A stretch of DNA of 64,000 nt from positions 62,001 through 126,000 of the forward strand of contig NZ_CP027805.1 in NCBI RefSeq assembly GCF_003072625.1, given 5' to 3'. Both the position numbers and the translations under genes were made by a program. This document shows, in pieces, positions 30,147-43,016 of this stretch (positions within the stretch are counted from its first letter, which is position 1; the number at the start of each line of letters is the position of its first letter). The DNA comes from Limosilactobacillus reuteri. Its GTDB lineage: Bacteria > Bacillota > Bacilli > Lactobacillales > Lactobacillaceae. The notes below the pieces were generated by a model. That model was not told the DNA's origin and did not search any database. It saw only the letters and a program-made list of their open reading frames with translations.

Positions 30147-32081
30147 ATGGATAATTATCAAGCAATGAATTTTTACTATGGACTTCTTAATTTGCGTGCT
30201 GGTTTCTTTAAGGCTAACTTATGTGAAATACTAATGGCGGTTGCACAAAACGTACCTGATGAAAATCAACACTCAGCAACGGCATATCATGCTGTGGAAG
30301 AAGATTTAAGTCAAGGCCATAAGCAATTAAATCGCAATCAAGTTGAATTTGGGTCATTTTATGAAGATGGTCATATTTTACATAATGTCGAAATTAATAC
30401 CCAATCAGACTTTTTCCTCGATCCGACCCGGGAAGATACTGTCAAGTGGCATGTTAGTTTTACGGTTGCTAAAGATGTCCGACCAGCCGATCAATTTACT
30501 GTTCAACTGTCATCAAATTTGATGGTTGCACCTAATGGTCATCCTGAAAAGCCAATTCCTGACTTTAGTGATCAAGATGGGATTGTTATTGCAATGGGGG
30601 CCTATGACCAGGATAAGCACGAACTTGTCTATACCTTTACAAATTACGTAACTGAGCATCGCCAAATAATTGGTGAATTAGAGGGAGAACTAGCAATTGA
30701 TCCCCTAACAACTCCAGAGAACGAATTTGGTTTGGAATGTTTTATAAGTGTTGATGATTACCGGAAGGACTTTACCATTGATATCGACTATCCAGATCTT
30801 GCTAACGACATGTTTCTTGGGATTTCTAGCCGGATGATGCATTTTGATAAGGATCAGCAGCTCTTTGAAGATATTATCTATGTTAACCCTGCGCAAAAAG
30901 ACCTTAAGCATGCCTATATTGTCTTTAACACGAGTGACCTAGTCGAAGAATTATCGAATGCCATCGTCAAACCATCGACACTGCGGATTGAGATTTATCG
31001 TAATTCACGAGGATTAAAATTGCCTCAATCATATGGGGTAAACCTTCAACGACTACGGGATGTCACTAATCGCTTTCCAGTAGTAGAAGGCGATCACCTT
31101 GGCGAGACACCATATACGATGTCCTTTGCTGATAACAAGATGCGCTTGAATTTTGGTGCAGATCAGACTAATGATTCCTATATTATTAGGGTGGTCGGCC
31201 AATATAATAATGAACTTGATGGAACAGTACGATTGCGAGCGCGCTTATTTGGAATGGACCAGCAAAATGTTTATATGAGTAATTCTACGGCAGCAACAGC
31301 CGCTGGAACTTCGATGGTCGCAAGTGGTCATGCTATTTCTAAGGAGAAATTAGCGGAGGCGGCAGCGGTCACAACAGAAGAATTGAGACAAGACGAATAT
31401 TTTGCCAATGTGGAAGAACCTCTTGAATCTTCGACAGTTGAAGGAGCAAAAGAAGAAGTTGATATTCCATTTGCTTCTGATAGTCAGGAACAGGTATCTA
31501 GTTCTCGATTGGAAGAAGAGGAAACACCGGTCGAAGAAAATCTGGAGGATATCCCGTTTAATGATGCTGAGGAAGAAAAGCAAGCTGAACCGCAAGAAGA
31601 TTTCGCTCAAAGTACATTTTCGGATGATGCAGCCGTTGAAGAAGAATCTGATTCGTCAGCTTATATAATTTCCTTTGCCTCAGATGATGAAGAAGAGTCA
31701 GTAGCTACTACTGAACAAGAAGAGAATCAGGCGGAAGCTCCTGCGGTCAGTGCAGCAGTCGGTGGGGATGAATTATCAATCTCCTTTGACGGCACCCCTC
31801 AAGTGGCCCCAGCAGAGGCTAACGAAGATCTAACAGAAGAAACTGAATCTTCAGATGATAAAGAGGGACTTACTTCATCTGAGGAATTAGGAGCAGAACC
31901 TGCTCAGTTATTATCTGAAGAATCTGCAGTCCCTGAGTCTGCTGTTGAAATTAAAGTTAGTGAAGAGGAGACAAGCGTAGCACCATTGCCAATGCCAGGA
32001 CGACGACCACCACGCCGGCACAGTCGTTTTCAAAATACAACCCGGTCAAATCATTCGTTGCGTCATTTGAGGAGATTCTAA
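30147..32081 (+). CDS. Ig-fold adhesin-like (MSCRAMM N2-N3-type) protein without export or anchor signals, acidic tail
   Basis: A 644-residue protein. Residues ~95-385 read like the tandem N2-N3 Ig domains of Sdr/fibrinogen-binding adhesins (LVYTFTNYVTEHRQIIGEL; MRLNFG...YIIRVVGQYN). Residues ~395-612 are a low-complexity, very acidic Glu/Asp/Ser/Ala region, and the last ~28 residues are Arg/His-rich (PGRRPPRRHSRF). No signal peptide, YSIRK, membrane segment or LPXTG is found. It lies 111 bp after the glycosyltransferase pair, with a TATAAT-like box at about 30042-30047, so it could also have its own promoter. ATG 30147 is 7 bp from GAGGG; ATG 30144 is an alternative. The adhesin relation is by pattern and moderately secure; location is unknown. 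Confidence 0.6.
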   Translation: MDNYQAMNFYYGLLNLRAGFFKANLCEILMAVAQNVPDENQHSATAYHAVEEDLSQGHKQLNRNQVEFGSFYEDGHILHNVEINTQSDFFLDPTREDTVKWHVSFTVAKDVRPADQFTVQLSSNLMVAPNGHPEKPIPDFSDQDGIVIAMGAYDQDKHELVYTFTNYVTEHRQIIGELEGELAIDPLTTPENEFGLECFISVDDYRKDFTIDIDYPDLANDMFLGISSRMMHFDKDQQLFEDIIYVNPAQKDLKHAYIVFNTSDLVEELSNAIVKPSTLRIEIYRNSRGLKLPQSYGVNLQRLRDVTNRFPVVEGDHLGETPYTMSFADNKMRLNFGADQTNDSYIIRVVGQYNNELDGTVRLRARLFGMDQQNVYMSNSTAATAAGTSMVASGHAISKEKLAEAAAVTTEELRQDEYFANVEEPLESSTVEGAKEEVDIPFASDSQEQVSSSRLEEEETPVEENLEDIPFNDAEEEKQAEPQEDFAQSTFSDDAAVEEESDSSAYIISFASDDEEESVATTEQEENQAEAPAVSAAVGGDELSISFDGTPQVAPAEANEDLTEETESSDDKEGLTSSEELGAEPAQLLSEESAVPESAVEIKVSEEETSVAPLPMPGRRPPRRHSRFQNTTRSNHSLRHLRRF

Positions 32082-32089
32082 TAGCAAAA

Positions 32090-32126
32090 TAAAGTGTCAG
32101 GAGAGATATCCTGGCATTTTATTTTT
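32090..32126 (+). terminator. Terminator after the adhesin-like gene
   Basis: Hairpin AAAGTGTCAGGA ... TCCTGGCATTTT followed by ATTTTT. Confidence 0.75.
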
Positions 32127-32132
32127 ACTAAA

Positions 32133-33934
<1,802 letters not shown>

Positions 33935-33951
33935 AGTGGGGATGAATAATC

Positions 33952-35337
33952 ATGGATAAATCACTTTCGAATTCGAAACAAAAAGTTGAAACGAAGCAGG
34001 TTGATCTGGATACTGGGATGCCGGATTTACCAAAGAAAGAGCTGTTTGCGATTACATTTGCTTTTCTGGGAATAAACATGGCTTTCTCACTGCAGAGTTC
34101 TCAGATGAGTCGTATTTGTCAAACGATTGGGGCCAATCCTAACAACCTAGGTTTCTTCTTCATTTTCCCACCATTAATGGGAATGATTGTTCAACCAATT
34201 ATGGGGAAGATGTCAGATCGGACCTGGAATCGCTTTGGTCGCCGGTTGCCCTACCTATTATTTGGGACACCGATTGCGGCATTAGTTTTGATTATGTTAC
34301 CATTCTCCGGTTCCCTTGGCTTCGGCTATGGTTCAATGGCTGCGATGATTTATGCTGCGACGGCGGTATGTTTGATGGACTTATTTAGTAATATTTGTAT
34401 GCAGCCATCACGGATGATCGTTGGTGACATGGTTAATAACAAGCAGAAGAACTTTGCTTGGTCATGGCAACAAGTCTTTTCCAATGGCGGGGGAATTTTA
34501 GCAACGATCTTACCATTTATCTTTACGATGTTTGGGATGTCCAATACTGCTAAACGAGGAGTAGTACCAAATACCGTTATCTGGTCATACCTTTGTGCAG
34601 CGGCGGTTCTCCTATTCACTGGATTATGGACGGTCTTTAATGTTAAGGAATATGATCCGGAAACATATGCAAAATACCACCACATTGATCCTGAAGAACA
34701 AAACAAGTCAGTCAGCCTTTGGAAATTGATCAAGACGGCACCGCGCGCTTTCTGGGAAATTAACCTGGTTCAATTATTTAGTTGGTTTGCGATTATGTAC
34801 GTTTGGACATATACAACTGGTACCTGTGCTCGTAATATTTGGCATACGTCTGATGTAACTTCTGCTGGTTATCAAGCTGCCGGTAACTGGTATGGTATTT
34901 TAACTGCCGTTTACAGCATTGCTGGTATTGTCTGGGGATTAATTTATGCTCATGCTAAGGCTGGCTCACGAAAGAAGTGGTACACATTTGGAATGATCGT
35001 CGGTGGTTTAGGATTAATCTGGATGACCTTTGTAACAACTAAGACTACTTCAATCATTGCAATGATCATGTTTGGAATTGGTAACTTTAGTATCAACACG
35101 ATTCCATTTACCCTCCTTACTTCATCTTTGAACGGGAAAAATGAAGGGGCTTACCTTGGACTCTTCAATGTTGGGATCTGTGTTCCACAAATTGTTGCAT
35201 CGTTATGTAGCTTCTTCCTCTTCCCACTTGTTGGTCACAATCAACCAATGATGCTTTTGCTTGGTGGAATCTCCCTCCTTATTGGGGCATTTGCAGTGCA
35301 AGCAATCCATGAGGGGGTAACTGTTAAAGAAGCATAG
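33952..35337 (+). CDS. MFS alpha-glucoside permease, paralogue 2
   Basis: A 461-residue 12-helix permease of the same family as those at 781 and 43017, but more diverged (FGRRLPYLLFG in the loop motif instead of the GGRRLPYLL form). It starts 17 bp after the alpha-glucosidase pseudogene with GTGGGGATG as probable ribosome site, so it would be co-transcribed from the promoter at 32156-32183. It may import isomaltose-type or related glucosides; with the hydrolase broken, another enzyme would have to use the sugar. Confidence 0.87.
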   Translation: MDKSLSNSKQKVETKQVDLDTGMPDLPKKELFAITFAFLGINMAFSLQSSQMSRICQTIGANPNNLGFFFIFPPLMGMIVQPIMGKMSDRTWNRFGRRLPYLLFGTPIAALVLIMLPFSGSLGFGYGSMAAMIYAATAVCLMDLFSNICMQPSRMIVGDMVNNKQKNFAWSWQQVFSNGGGILATILPFIFTMFGMSNTAKRGVVPNTVIWSYLCAAAVLLFTGLWTVFNVKEYDPETYAKYHHIDPEEQNKSVSLWKLIKTAPRAFWEINLVQLFSWFAIMYVWTYTTGTCARNIWHTSDVTSAGYQAAGNWYGILTAVYSIAGIVWGLIYAHAKAGSRKKWYTFGMIVGGLGLIWMTFVTTKTTSIIAMIMFGIGNFSINTIPFTLLTSSLNGKNEGAYLGLFNVGICVPQIVASLCSFFLFPLVGHNQPMMLLLGGISLLIGAFAVQAIHEGVTVKEA

Positions 35338-35376
35338 AACTAATCAAATCTCTCCTTAAATATAAATGGTTAAAGT

Positions 35377-35412
35377 AAAAGCGGGGCTGGAAATTTATCC
35401 GGTCTCGCTTTT
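35377..35412. terminator. Terminator at the intron 3 insertion site
   Basis: AAAAGCGGGGCTGG pairs with CCGGTCTCGCTTTT (G-U pairs included). It ends the permease gene; before intron insertion it would also have ended carB, which now stops 1.9 kb away on the other side of the intron. Confidence 0.82.
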
Positions 35413-35416
35413 ACTA

Positions 35417-37326
35417 GTGCGCCCGGCATGGGTATTAGCTAGGTGGTGAAAGTCCGCTATGGGCCGTAGTAGTCGGAACCATGAGCTGAGGACAAGGGTG
35501 TCCACCGTGAGGTGGAATCTGAAGGAAGTCTAAGGCAAAGTACTGCATCGATGAACAAGAAGTAGCTATAAGGCTGAAATTAACTGGATAAGGCTGCTAG
35601 ACAAGTTGAAGTCCAATACTACTCGAAATTGGTTTCAGTAAAGCTAACGATGACATGGTACGAAAGCTAATATTCTTACCCGGGGAGATCTGGCCTACAC
35701 GTTTCCGACAAGAGGAATAAGTTTAATTTCCACAGAAACAAGCGATGCAGTGATGCAGTGTTGAGTAAGCCAGAAGTCAGCCGAGGTCATAGTAGTTTGA
35801 ATAATCGGATGAAGGACTGAACGACAATAACTTGTAACTTATATCGGAGGTGTAATCAGGTGCGACAATCGCAGAAAACAGAACAACAAGCTGACCGCTT
35901 GTCGAGGATAGGTTTGGAAAACCGAAAGTACACAAGGGCGCGTAGTACCGATTATGGTGAAGGTAAAGGTATGAGTGTCACTATCCAAGACTTAGTCTTG
36001 GATCGCAATAACCTTAATCAGGCTTATTTGCGAGTTAAGAGAAACAAAGGGGCAGCAGGCATTGATGGTATGACAGTCAATGACCTTTTGCCATATCTCA
36101 GAGAAAATAAGACGGAACTGATCGCTAGTTTGCGTGAGGGCAAGTATAAACCAGCTCCAGTCAAACGGGTAGAAATTCCGAAGCCTAATGGTGGAGTAAG
36201 AAGACTTGGAATACCAACGGTGGTGGACCGAATGGTTCAACAAGCTGTAGCCCAAATTCTTACGCCTATCTTTGAGCGTGTTTTCTCTGATAATAGCTTT
36301 GGCTTCCGTCCCCACCGTGGGGCCCATGACGCTATTTCGAAAGTAGTAGATCTTTATAATCAAGGTTATCGAAGAGTTGTCGACTTAGACCTAAAAGCCT
36401 ATTTTGATAACGTTAATCATGACTTGATGATTAAGTATCTCCAACAATATATTGATGACCCATGGACACTAAGACTCATTCGTAAGTTTCTAACTAGCGG
36501 AGTCTTAGACCATGGGCTTTTCGCTAAGAGTGAAAAAGGAACCCCATAAGGAGGGCCATTGTCACCACTACTGGCGAACATCTATCTAAATGAGTTGGAC
36601 AAAGAGTTGACTAGACGTGGTCACCACTTTGTGCGCTATGCGGATGATTGTAACATCTATGTTAAAAGTCAACGAGCCGGAGAACGAGTAATGCGAAGCA
36701 TTACCCAGTTTCTAGAAAAGCGCTTGAAAGTTAAAGTGAACCCAGATAAAACCAAAGTCGGTAGCCCGCTACGGTTGAAGTTTCTTGGCTTTTCGTTGGG
36801 TATAGACCACATTGGGGCCTACGCCCGTCCAGCTAAACAATCGCAACAACGAGTAAAGAAAGCACTGAAGTTATTAACTAAACGTAATCGTGGAATATCT
36901 CTGACAAGAATGTTTGAAGAAATTCATCGAAAAATGCGTGGGTGGCTTCAGTACTACTCAATTGGGAAACTAACTAACTTTATTCAACGCCTTGACAAGT
37001 GGTTGAGGGTCCGAATAAGGCAGTATATTTGGAAGCAATGGAAAAAGTTTAAAACTAAGGTAACTAACTTACAGAAGTTGGGGCTGTCCCAGCATGATGC
37101 ATATGTCTTCGCTAGTACCCGAAAGGGCTACTGGCGAACTGCACATAGTAAGACCTTGAGCTATTCTCTAACTAATAGAAAACTGGAACAACTCGGACTT
37201 ATGAATATGTCCAAGACGCTCCAGTCAATTCAATGTGATTAAGTTGTCGAACCGCCGTATACGGAACCGTACGTACGGTGGTGTGAGAGGTCGATAATTG
37301 AACTAATCAATTATCTCCTACTCGAT
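35417..37326 (+). mobile_element. Group II intron, copy 3 (complete ends, defective ORF)
   Basis: 1910 bases from GTGCGCCCGG (35417) to CTCGAT (37326), nearly identical to copy 2. It contains a 20-base segment at about 35576-35595 (GAAATTAACTGGATAAGGCT) that copy 2 lacks, plus one more base near 35724. Its reverse transcriptase has a nonsense codon. It is inserted 4 bp after a terminator stem and 1 bp from the carB stop codon. Confidence 0.92.
35860..37242 (+). pseudogene. ltrA: Intron reverse transcriptase/maturase with nonsense codon
   Basis: Same protein as at 10866-12248, but CAA has become TAA at 36547-36549, inside the RT4 motif (GTP-stop-GGPLSP). The rest of the frame is open to 37242 with YADD and the maturase domain intact. 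The C-terminal fragment alone would lack RT motifs 0-3. Other differences (V/A, D/G near residue 60) are minor. Splicing or mobility of this copy would need protein from another copy. Confidence 0.92.
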
Positions 37327-37327
37327 T

Positions 37328-40300
37328 CTATTTAATTGTGATGGCTTCCAAAGATTGATCTTCTTTAACGTGCAGCAACGCATTGACTGTATCAAGTGAG
37401 GTCATCAGTGGTACGTTTTGCGCGATTGTACTTTGGCGGATCTGAAAGCCAAGTGAATCTTGTTCATAATCATGGCGCATGGTGTTGATAACAAGGTCGA
37501 TCTGCCCGGCTTTTAGGAGGTAGTCGAGTTCATCGATATTGGATATTTCTTGATGGACGTGAATTCCGTTATCCTTAAAGTGCGATGTTATTTGTGGGGT
37601 AGTGAAAATTTGGTAGCCAATTTGAGCAAACCGTTTTGCTAGTGGGATAACGTCTTCTTCATCCTCATTTTCAATCGTAAAGAGAATTTTACCATCGTTA
37701 GGGACTTGAATATGTGCGCCAGAAAAGGCCTTATGAAGTGCTTTTACATAGGTAGTATCTGTACCCATCACTTCGCCTGTCGATTTCATTTCTGGACTGA
37801 GGTAAGAATCAACGTTCGCTAGCTTGTTAAAACTAAAGACGGGAGCTTTAACATGAATAGTTTGTGGCTCTGGGTAAAGCCCGTTAGTAAAGCCTTGATC
37901 AGCAAGGGACTGTCCAAGGATAACTTTGGTAGCAACTTGGGCCATTTCGATTCCTGTAATCTTGCTGAGGAATGGCACTGTCCGACTAGCTCGCGGATTA
38001 ACTTCAAGGATGTACACCCCATGATTATGAACAATAAATTGGATATTCATGATGCCAATACATTTAAGCGCAACCGCTAATTTTTCGGTGGCAGTAACGA
38101 TTTGTTGTTTAATGTCGTCATCAAAATGTTGTGGAGGATAAACTGCCATTGAATCTCCTGAGTGAACGCCCGCGTGTTCAATATGTTCCATTATTCCGGG
38201 GATAAGGACGTCCTTCCCATCACAAATTGCGTCTACTTCACATTCCCGTCCTTCAAGGTAGGCATCAATTAAAATGGGATGATCAGCAGTAATGGAGGCG
38301 TTTTGTTGAAGGTATTGTTCCAGTTCTTCTTGATTATAAACAGTCTCCATGGCCTTGCCACCGAGAACATAACTTGGACGAATGAGAACGGGATAGCCGA
38401 TTTTTTCAGCCTCTTTGATAACGGCAGAGTGAGTAGTCGCGGTTAAACCGATTGGCTGCTTAAGATTTAGATCAGTAATAACTTTATCGAATACTTCTCG
38501 ATCTTCCGCGGCATCAAGATCGTCAACGGTTGTTCCAAGAATATTAACCCCATTTTTAGCAAGACCTTCTGCTAAATTAATCGCTGTTTGTCCACCGAAT
38601 TGAACAATCACGCCCACTGGTTGTTCGAGATCAACCACGTTTAGGACATCTTCAAGCGTGAGGGGCTCGAAATAGAGTTTATCGGAAACCGAGAAATCTG
38701 TTGAAACGGTTTCTGGATTCGAATTGATGACAATTGCTTCGTAGCCAGCCCGTTGAATTGCCTTAACGCTGTGAACGGTCGCATAGTCAAACTCGACTCC
38801 TTGACCAATCCGGATTGGCCCTGAACCAATGACAAGGATCGATGGTTTCTTTGTTCGTTGGCTTTCGTTTTCATGGTCATATGCACTGTAGAAATAAGGG
38901 GTTGAAGAAGCAAATTCAGCAGCACAGGTATCAATCATCTTATACACGGGGAGAACTTCATTTTGTTTTCGGAATTCCCGAACTTCTTGTGAGGAAGTAT
39001 GCCAAAGGCGGGCAATTGTTGCATCGCTAAACCCGTATTTCTTGCCAGTCATCAGTGTTTCTGCATCAAATGGCTTGGTACTAAGATCGTCTTCGAGTTC
39101 CACCAAGTGTTTGACGATATCGAGGAAATAGGGGGAAATCTTAGTTAAGTCATGAGTTTGCTGAAGAGAGTATCCACGCCGAAATGCTTCTGCTAAATAA
39201 AATAACCGATCATCTTGGGGATAACGTAACTTCTTTTCAAGCATATCTGTTGGCGCATGATGAACTTCCGCTGAAAAAAGGTCTTTTTCATCGATTTCGA
39301 GTGAACGAACAGCCTTATGGAGAGCTTCCTCAGCTGTCCGACCAATTGCCATTACTTCTCCCGTGGCTTTCATCTGGCTGCCCAGGTGTCGATCAGCCTG
39401 AGTAAACTTATCAAACGGCCAGCGGGGAATTTTGCAGACAACATAGTCAAGTGCCGGTTCAAATTCAGCAAAAGTTGCCTTGGTAACGGGATTCTTAATT
39501 TCATCAAGGGTAAGGCCAACCGCAATTTTAGCAGCCATTTTAGCGATTGGATAACCCGTTGCCTTTGAAGCGAGGGCAGACGAACGGGAAACTCGTGGAT
39601 TAACTTCGATAACGTTATACTGGAAACTTTGCGGATCAAGAGCTAGTTGGACGTTACATCCCCCTTCGATTTTGAGGGCACGGATCAACTTGAGCGCGCA
39701 ATCACGGAGCATCTGGTATTCGCGGTCGCTAAGGGTCTGATTAGGGGCAAATACGATGGAGTCACCGGTATGAATTCCCACTGGGTCAAAGTTTTCCATA
39801 CAACAAACGACCATTACATTGTCAGCTGCATCCCGCATTACTTCAAACTCGATTTCCTTATAACCAGCGATTGACTTTTCAATTAAACATTGGGTGACGG
39901 GGGATAATTCCAAGCCATTCTTGGCAACAGTACGCATTTCTGCATCATTATGGCAGATCCCACCGCCTGTACCACCCATGGTAAAGGCGGGACGGACGAT
40001 TACTGGATATCCACATTGGTGTGCGAATTCGACTGCTTCATCAACAGTATTAACTGTCTGCGAGGCGGGAACAGGTTCACCAAGTTCATTCATTAATTCC
40101 TTAAATTTTTCTCGGTCTTCTGCTTCATCAATCGAATCCAGCTTAGTTCCGAGAAGTTCAATCCCTAATTCATCGAGGAGACCAGTTTTAGATAAGGAGA
40201 CAGCTAAATTGAGGCCGATTTGTCCGCCAAGGGTTGGTAAAATTGCATCGGGATATTCTTGACGGATAATTTGAGAGAGGGAGTCAACCGTTAATGGTTC

Positions 40301-40498
40301 GATGTAGACATGATCAGCAATTTCCCTGTCAGTCATGATTGTTGCTGGATTAGAATTAACAAGAACAGTTTCGTATCCTTCTTCGCGGAGGGCGAGACAA
40401 GCCTGCGTGCCGGAATAATCAAATTCAGCTGCTTGACCAATAATAATAGGACCAGACCCGATAACGAGAATTTTATGAATATCGGTTCGTTTAGGCAT
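37328..40498 (-). CDS. carB: Carbamoyl-phosphate synthase, large subunit
   Basis: A 1056-residue enzyme that makes carbamoyl phosphate from ammonia, bicarbonate and 2 ATP. It has two tandem ATP-grasp halves (first around residues 125-320, second around 670-860), each with GSGPI-x-IGQ type pre-ATP-grasp motifs (residues 12-20 and ~550), and a C-terminal allosteric MGS-like domain. The ATG at 40498 overlaps the carA stop by 8 bp (ATGCCTAA) and follows AAGGAGG at 9 bp. Its normal terminator is displaced by intron copy 3. Confidence 0.97.
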   Translation of the reverse strand: MPKRTDIHKILVIGSGPIIIGQAAEFDYSGTQACLALREEGYETVLVNSNPATIMTDREIADHVYIEPLTVDSLSQIIRQEYPDAILPTLGGQIGLNLAVSLSKTGLLDELGIELLGTKLDSIDEAEDREKFKELMNELGEPVPASQTVNTVDEAVEFAHQCGYPVIVRPAFTMGGTGGGICHNDAEMRTVAKNGLELSPVTQCLIEKSIAGYKEIEFEVMRDAADNVMVVCCMENFDPVGIHTGDSIVFAPNQTLSDREYQMLRDCALKLIRALKIEGGCNVQLALDPQSFQYNVIEVNPRVSRSSALASKATGYPIAKMAAKIAVGLTLDEIKNPVTKATFAEFEPALDYVVCKIPRWPFDKFTQADRHLGSQMKATGEVMAIGRTAEEALHKAVRSLEIDEKDLFSAEVHHAPTDMLEKKLRYPQDDRLFYLAEAFRRGYSLQQTHDLTKISPYFLDIVKHLVELEDDLSTKPFDAETLMTGKKYGFSDATIARLWHTSSQEVREFRKQNEVLPVYKMIDTCAAEFASSTPYFYSAYDHENESQRTKKPSILVIGSGPIRIGQGVEFDYATVHSVKAIQRAGYEAIVINSNPETVSTDFSVSDKLYFEPLTLEDVLNVVDLEQPVGVIVQFGGQTAINLAEGLAKNGVNILGTTVDDLDAAEDREVFDKVITDLNLKQPIGLTATTHSAVIKEAEKIGYPVLIRPSYVLGGKAMETVYNQEELEQYLQQNASITADHPILIDAYLEGRECEVDAICDGKDVLIPGIMEHIEHAGVHSGDSMAVYPPQHFDDDIKQQIVTATEKLAVALKCIGIMNIQFIVHNHGVYILEVNPRASRTVPFLSKITGIEMAQVATKVILGQSLADQGFTNGLYPEPQTIHVKAPVFSFNKLANVDSYLSPEMKSTGEVMGTDTTYVKALHKAFSGAHIQVPNDGKILFTIENEDEEDVIPLAKRFAQIGYQIFTTPQITSHFKDNGIHVHQEISNIDELDYLLKAGQIDLVINTMRHDYEQDSLGFQIRQSTIAQNVPLMTSLDTVNALLHVKEDQSLEAITIK

Positions 40499-41579
40499 AG
40501 GCGAGGACCTCCTTATTACTGTCAATTAATGCCATGAATTTATCAAAAAGCTGTTCAGCATCGTGGGGCCCTGGCGCAGCGTCTGGATGGAACTGAACGG
40601 AAAATGCAGGATACTTTGAATGCTGGAGTCCTTCAACCGTGCCATCGTTCACTTCAAGGTGGGTGATTTGGAGGTCGGTATCATCAATAGAGGATGGATC
40701 AACTGCAAAACCGTGATTTTGGGAGGTGAATGCGATCTTTCCCGTTTGGAGATTACGGACGGGATGGTTAAAACCACGGTGGCCAAATTTCATCTTATAA
40801 GTTTTAGCACCATTAGCTAGGGCAAAGATTTGATGGCCCATGCAAATGCCGAAAATTGGCACATGTTTTTCTAATTCTGCGACAGTTTCCGCAATAGTTG
40901 TCATTTCAAGTGGATCACCAGGGCCGTTCGAAAGGAGAATGCCGTCTGGATTGAACGCCATTATTTCACTGATCGAGGCGTTATAAGGAAGAACAATTGC
41001 ATTGCAGTTTCTTTTATTTAATTCACGGAGAATGCTATTTTTCATTCCGAAGTCAAGAACAACAACAGTTCGCTTAGTTCCCGGATTAGCGTAGGATTCC
41101 TTAGTAGATACTTTGCTAATAATGTTCTGGGTTGGCGAAGTTTGTTTTAACTGTTCAAGCTTATCTTTGATATCGGTAACATTATCGGTCATGATTCCGC
41201 GTAATGTTCCATATTGACGAAGCTTACGGACTAGTTCACGTGTATCAATTCCTTGGAGGCCAGGAATTTGGTGCTTTGCTAAGAAATTAGGGAGCGAGTC
41301 AGTCATACGCCAGTTGCTGGGAACACGAGCGACATGATGACAAATTACGCCCTTGATTTGAGGATATAATGTTTCGTTATCTTCACTATTAATCCCATAG
41401 TTGCCGATGAGGGGATTGGTAAAGACTAAAATTTGATTGGCAAATGATTCATCGGTTATTGCTTCTTGATAGCCGACCATCCCTGTTGTGAAGACAACCT
41501 CACCAAGAGTTGCCTTGGTAGCGCCAAAACCTTCGCCGGTATAGACAGTACCATCTTCTAGAATTAAATATCGTTTCAT
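40491..41579 (-). CDS. carA: Carbamoyl-phosphate synthase, small (glutaminase) subunit
   Basis: A 362-residue class I amidotransferase that supplies ammonia to CarB. The nucleophile Cys is in [10 protein letters not shown] and the His/Glu-type C-terminal triad region is in [10 protein letters not shown] (the usual Glu after HP appears as Asp). The ATG at 41579 follows AAAGGA at 8 bp; longer in-frame starts lie in the leader and are not used. Regulated by the PyrR attenuator upstream, so the pair feeds pyrimidine synthesis. Confidence 0.96.
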   Translation of the reverse strand: MKRYLILEDGTVYTGEGFGATKATLGEVVFTTGMVGYQEAITDESFANQILVFTNPLIGNYGINSEDNETLYPQIKGVICHHVARVPSNWRMTDSLPNFLAKHQIPGLQGIDTRELVRKLRQYGTLRGIMTDNVTDIKDKLEQLKQTSPTQNIISKVSTKESYANPGTKRTVVVLDFGMKNSILRELNKRNCNAIVLPYNASISEIMAFNPDGILLSNGPGDPLEMTTIAETVAELEKHVPIFGICMGHQIFALANGAKTYKMKFGHRGFNHPVRNLQTGKIAFTSQNHGFAVDPSSIDDTDLQITHLEVNDGTVEGLQHSKYPAFSVQFHPDAAPGPHDAEQLFDKFMALIDSNKEVLAYA

Positions 41580-41654
41580 GAGTTTCATCCTTTCTTGCAA
41601 AACCCTTCCGCTGATCACATAAACTAGTTGCACGTTGTAAAAAAGTTTAATAAA

Positions 41655-41762
41655 AAACGCTTAAACCATTGGTAATGGGCTTAAGCGTATACGAAGAATT
41701 GAATATATATGTATAATTCAATGTTAGTAATACAACGCTGCCCTTGTTAGCCTCACGGGACC
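41655..41762 (-). promoter_or_regulatory. PyrR-dependent attenuator in the carAB leader
   Basis: On the minus strand, GGTCCCGTGAGGCTAACAAGG (given in two parts: GGTCCCGTGAGG, CTAACAAGG; plus coordinates 41736-41762) matches the PyrR RNA-binding hairpin consensus (TCC-x-G-x-GAGGCT ... AAGG). It is followed by an ATTGAAT/ATTCAAT hairpin and then by a terminator, ACGCTTAAGCCCATT / AATGGTTTAAGCGT plus T6 (plus coordinates 41655-41690). High UMP/UTP would let PyrR (21783) lock the terminator. Confidence 0.88.
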
Positions 41763-41787
41763 AAATTAAAGGATAATGATTGATACT

Positions 41788-41816
41788 AAACTACTGTAAT
41801 TTTATGCTTTTGTCAA
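41788..41816 (-). promoter_or_regulatory. carAB promoter
   Basis: On the minus strand TTGACA (plus 41811-41816), 17 bp, TAGTTT (plus 41788-41793). It places the transcript start ~25 bp before the PyrR site. The IS30 element begins only ~90 bp upstream and leaves the promoter intact. Confidence 0.75.
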
Positions 41817-41906
41817 GTTTTTAATGAATTTTTATTCAAAAATATGTTTATTATAAACAAAAACTGCATAAAGACTTTTAGGTATTATAACAAATCTTAT
41901 TTAAAA

Positions 41907-42961
41907 GGCAGATTGTAAAATTTGAGTTGAACATTTAAGTGGACAGAAAAACCCATCAAGGTCTTTAATGGTGTTACCACAACATTCCATTAGAAAGAAG
42001 GACCTTAATGGGCACCACTATTTTATCATTCCAGAACCGCATTGTCATTGAAACGCTTCATAATGAAGGACGTTCCTTACGATACATCGCTAATTACTTA
42101 GGCTTTAGTAAAACCACAGTCTTTAACGAACTTCACCGGCTCAACGGTGAGTATCAAGCTGAACTAGCGCAAACTGACTTTGAACGCAAGGTTAGTCAAC
42201 GGGGGCGGAAGTCTTCACTCACTAAAAGCCTTAAGCACTTGATTGAGGAAAAGATTCAAGTCCAGAAGTGGTCCCCTGAACAAGTTGCCCATGTAGTTGG
42301 GATTGCCTACAAGACGGTCTATAACTGGATTGATCAAGGATGGCTTGATGTACAGTTACCCGATTTGCCTGATCATGGAATTCGTCGTCATCGTGCTAAA
42401 GAAAAGCGTGGTACGTTCAGTCACGGCCGCTCCATTGAGGAGCGTCCTCATAAAGTCGAAACTCCCCAAGAATTCGGCCACTTTGAAGCTGATACCGTAC
42501 TTTCTGGCAAACGTAAAGGTCAAGCTGTGGCGACTTTTGTGGAGCGTAAGAGTCGCCTGACAATTGTTAAACGGCTCCATGGTCGCGACAGTCAGTCCAT
42601 GACTCAAGCCGTACTTGAACTAGCTAGTCAACTTCAAGACAAGCTCAAGACGCTTACCGTGGATCATGGGAAAGAGTTCGCTAACTATCAGGCAATTGAA
42701 CAGCTAACAGGTACTCAGGTTTATTTTGCCCATGCTTATTCACCACATGAACGCGGTAGTAATGAGAACCGTAACCGAGTTTTGCGACGGTTTATTCCCA
42801 AGGGACAAGCCATTGAAGAGCTGAGCGATCGCCAGCTGGTTCAAATCAATTGGTATCTGAATTCCCGACCAATTAAATGTCTTAACTGGCACACACCAAT
42901 CGAGATCTTCTTGCTTAATCTACGTCACTAAATTCGTTCAAGTTATTTCTTGCAATCTGCC
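41907..42961 (+). mobile_element. IS30-family insertion sequence
   Basis: About 1055 bp with terminal inverted repeats: left GGCAGATTGTAAAATTTGAG, right end reverse complement GGCAGATTGCAAGAAATAAC, both continuing into TTGAAC. Flanks are A-rich (AAAA on both sides), so the short target duplication cannot be sized. It sits between the carAB promoter and the MFS gene. Confidence 0.9.
42008..42931 (+). CDS. IS30-family transposase
   Basis: A 307-residue DDE transposase with an N-terminal HTH (SLRYIANYLGFSKTTVFNEL) and a catalytic core containing FEADTVL (first Asp), TVDHGKEFANY (second Asp) and SPHERGSNENRNRVLRRF (Glu). ATG 42008 follows AAGGACC. Intact, probably active. Confidence 0.95.
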   Translation: MGTTILSFQNRIVIETLHNEGRSLRYIANYLGFSKTTVFNELHRLNGEYQAELAQTDFERKVSQRGRKSSLTKSLKHLIEEKIQVQKWSPEQVAHVVGIAYKTVYNWIDQGWLDVQLPDLPDHGIRRHRAKEKRGTFSHGRSIEERPHKVETPQEFGHFEADTVLSGKRKGQAVATFVERKSRLTIVKRLHGRDSQSMTQAVLELASQLQDKLKTLTVDHGKEFANYQAIEQLTGTQVYFAHAYSPHERGSNENRNRVLRRFIPKGQAIEELSDRQLVQINWYLNSRPIKCLNWHTPIEIFLLNLRH

Positions 42962-43016
42962 AAAATAAAAGTAGAGTCTGCAAATTTTGTCTGCAAACGC
43001 TACTTTTTTAGAATAA

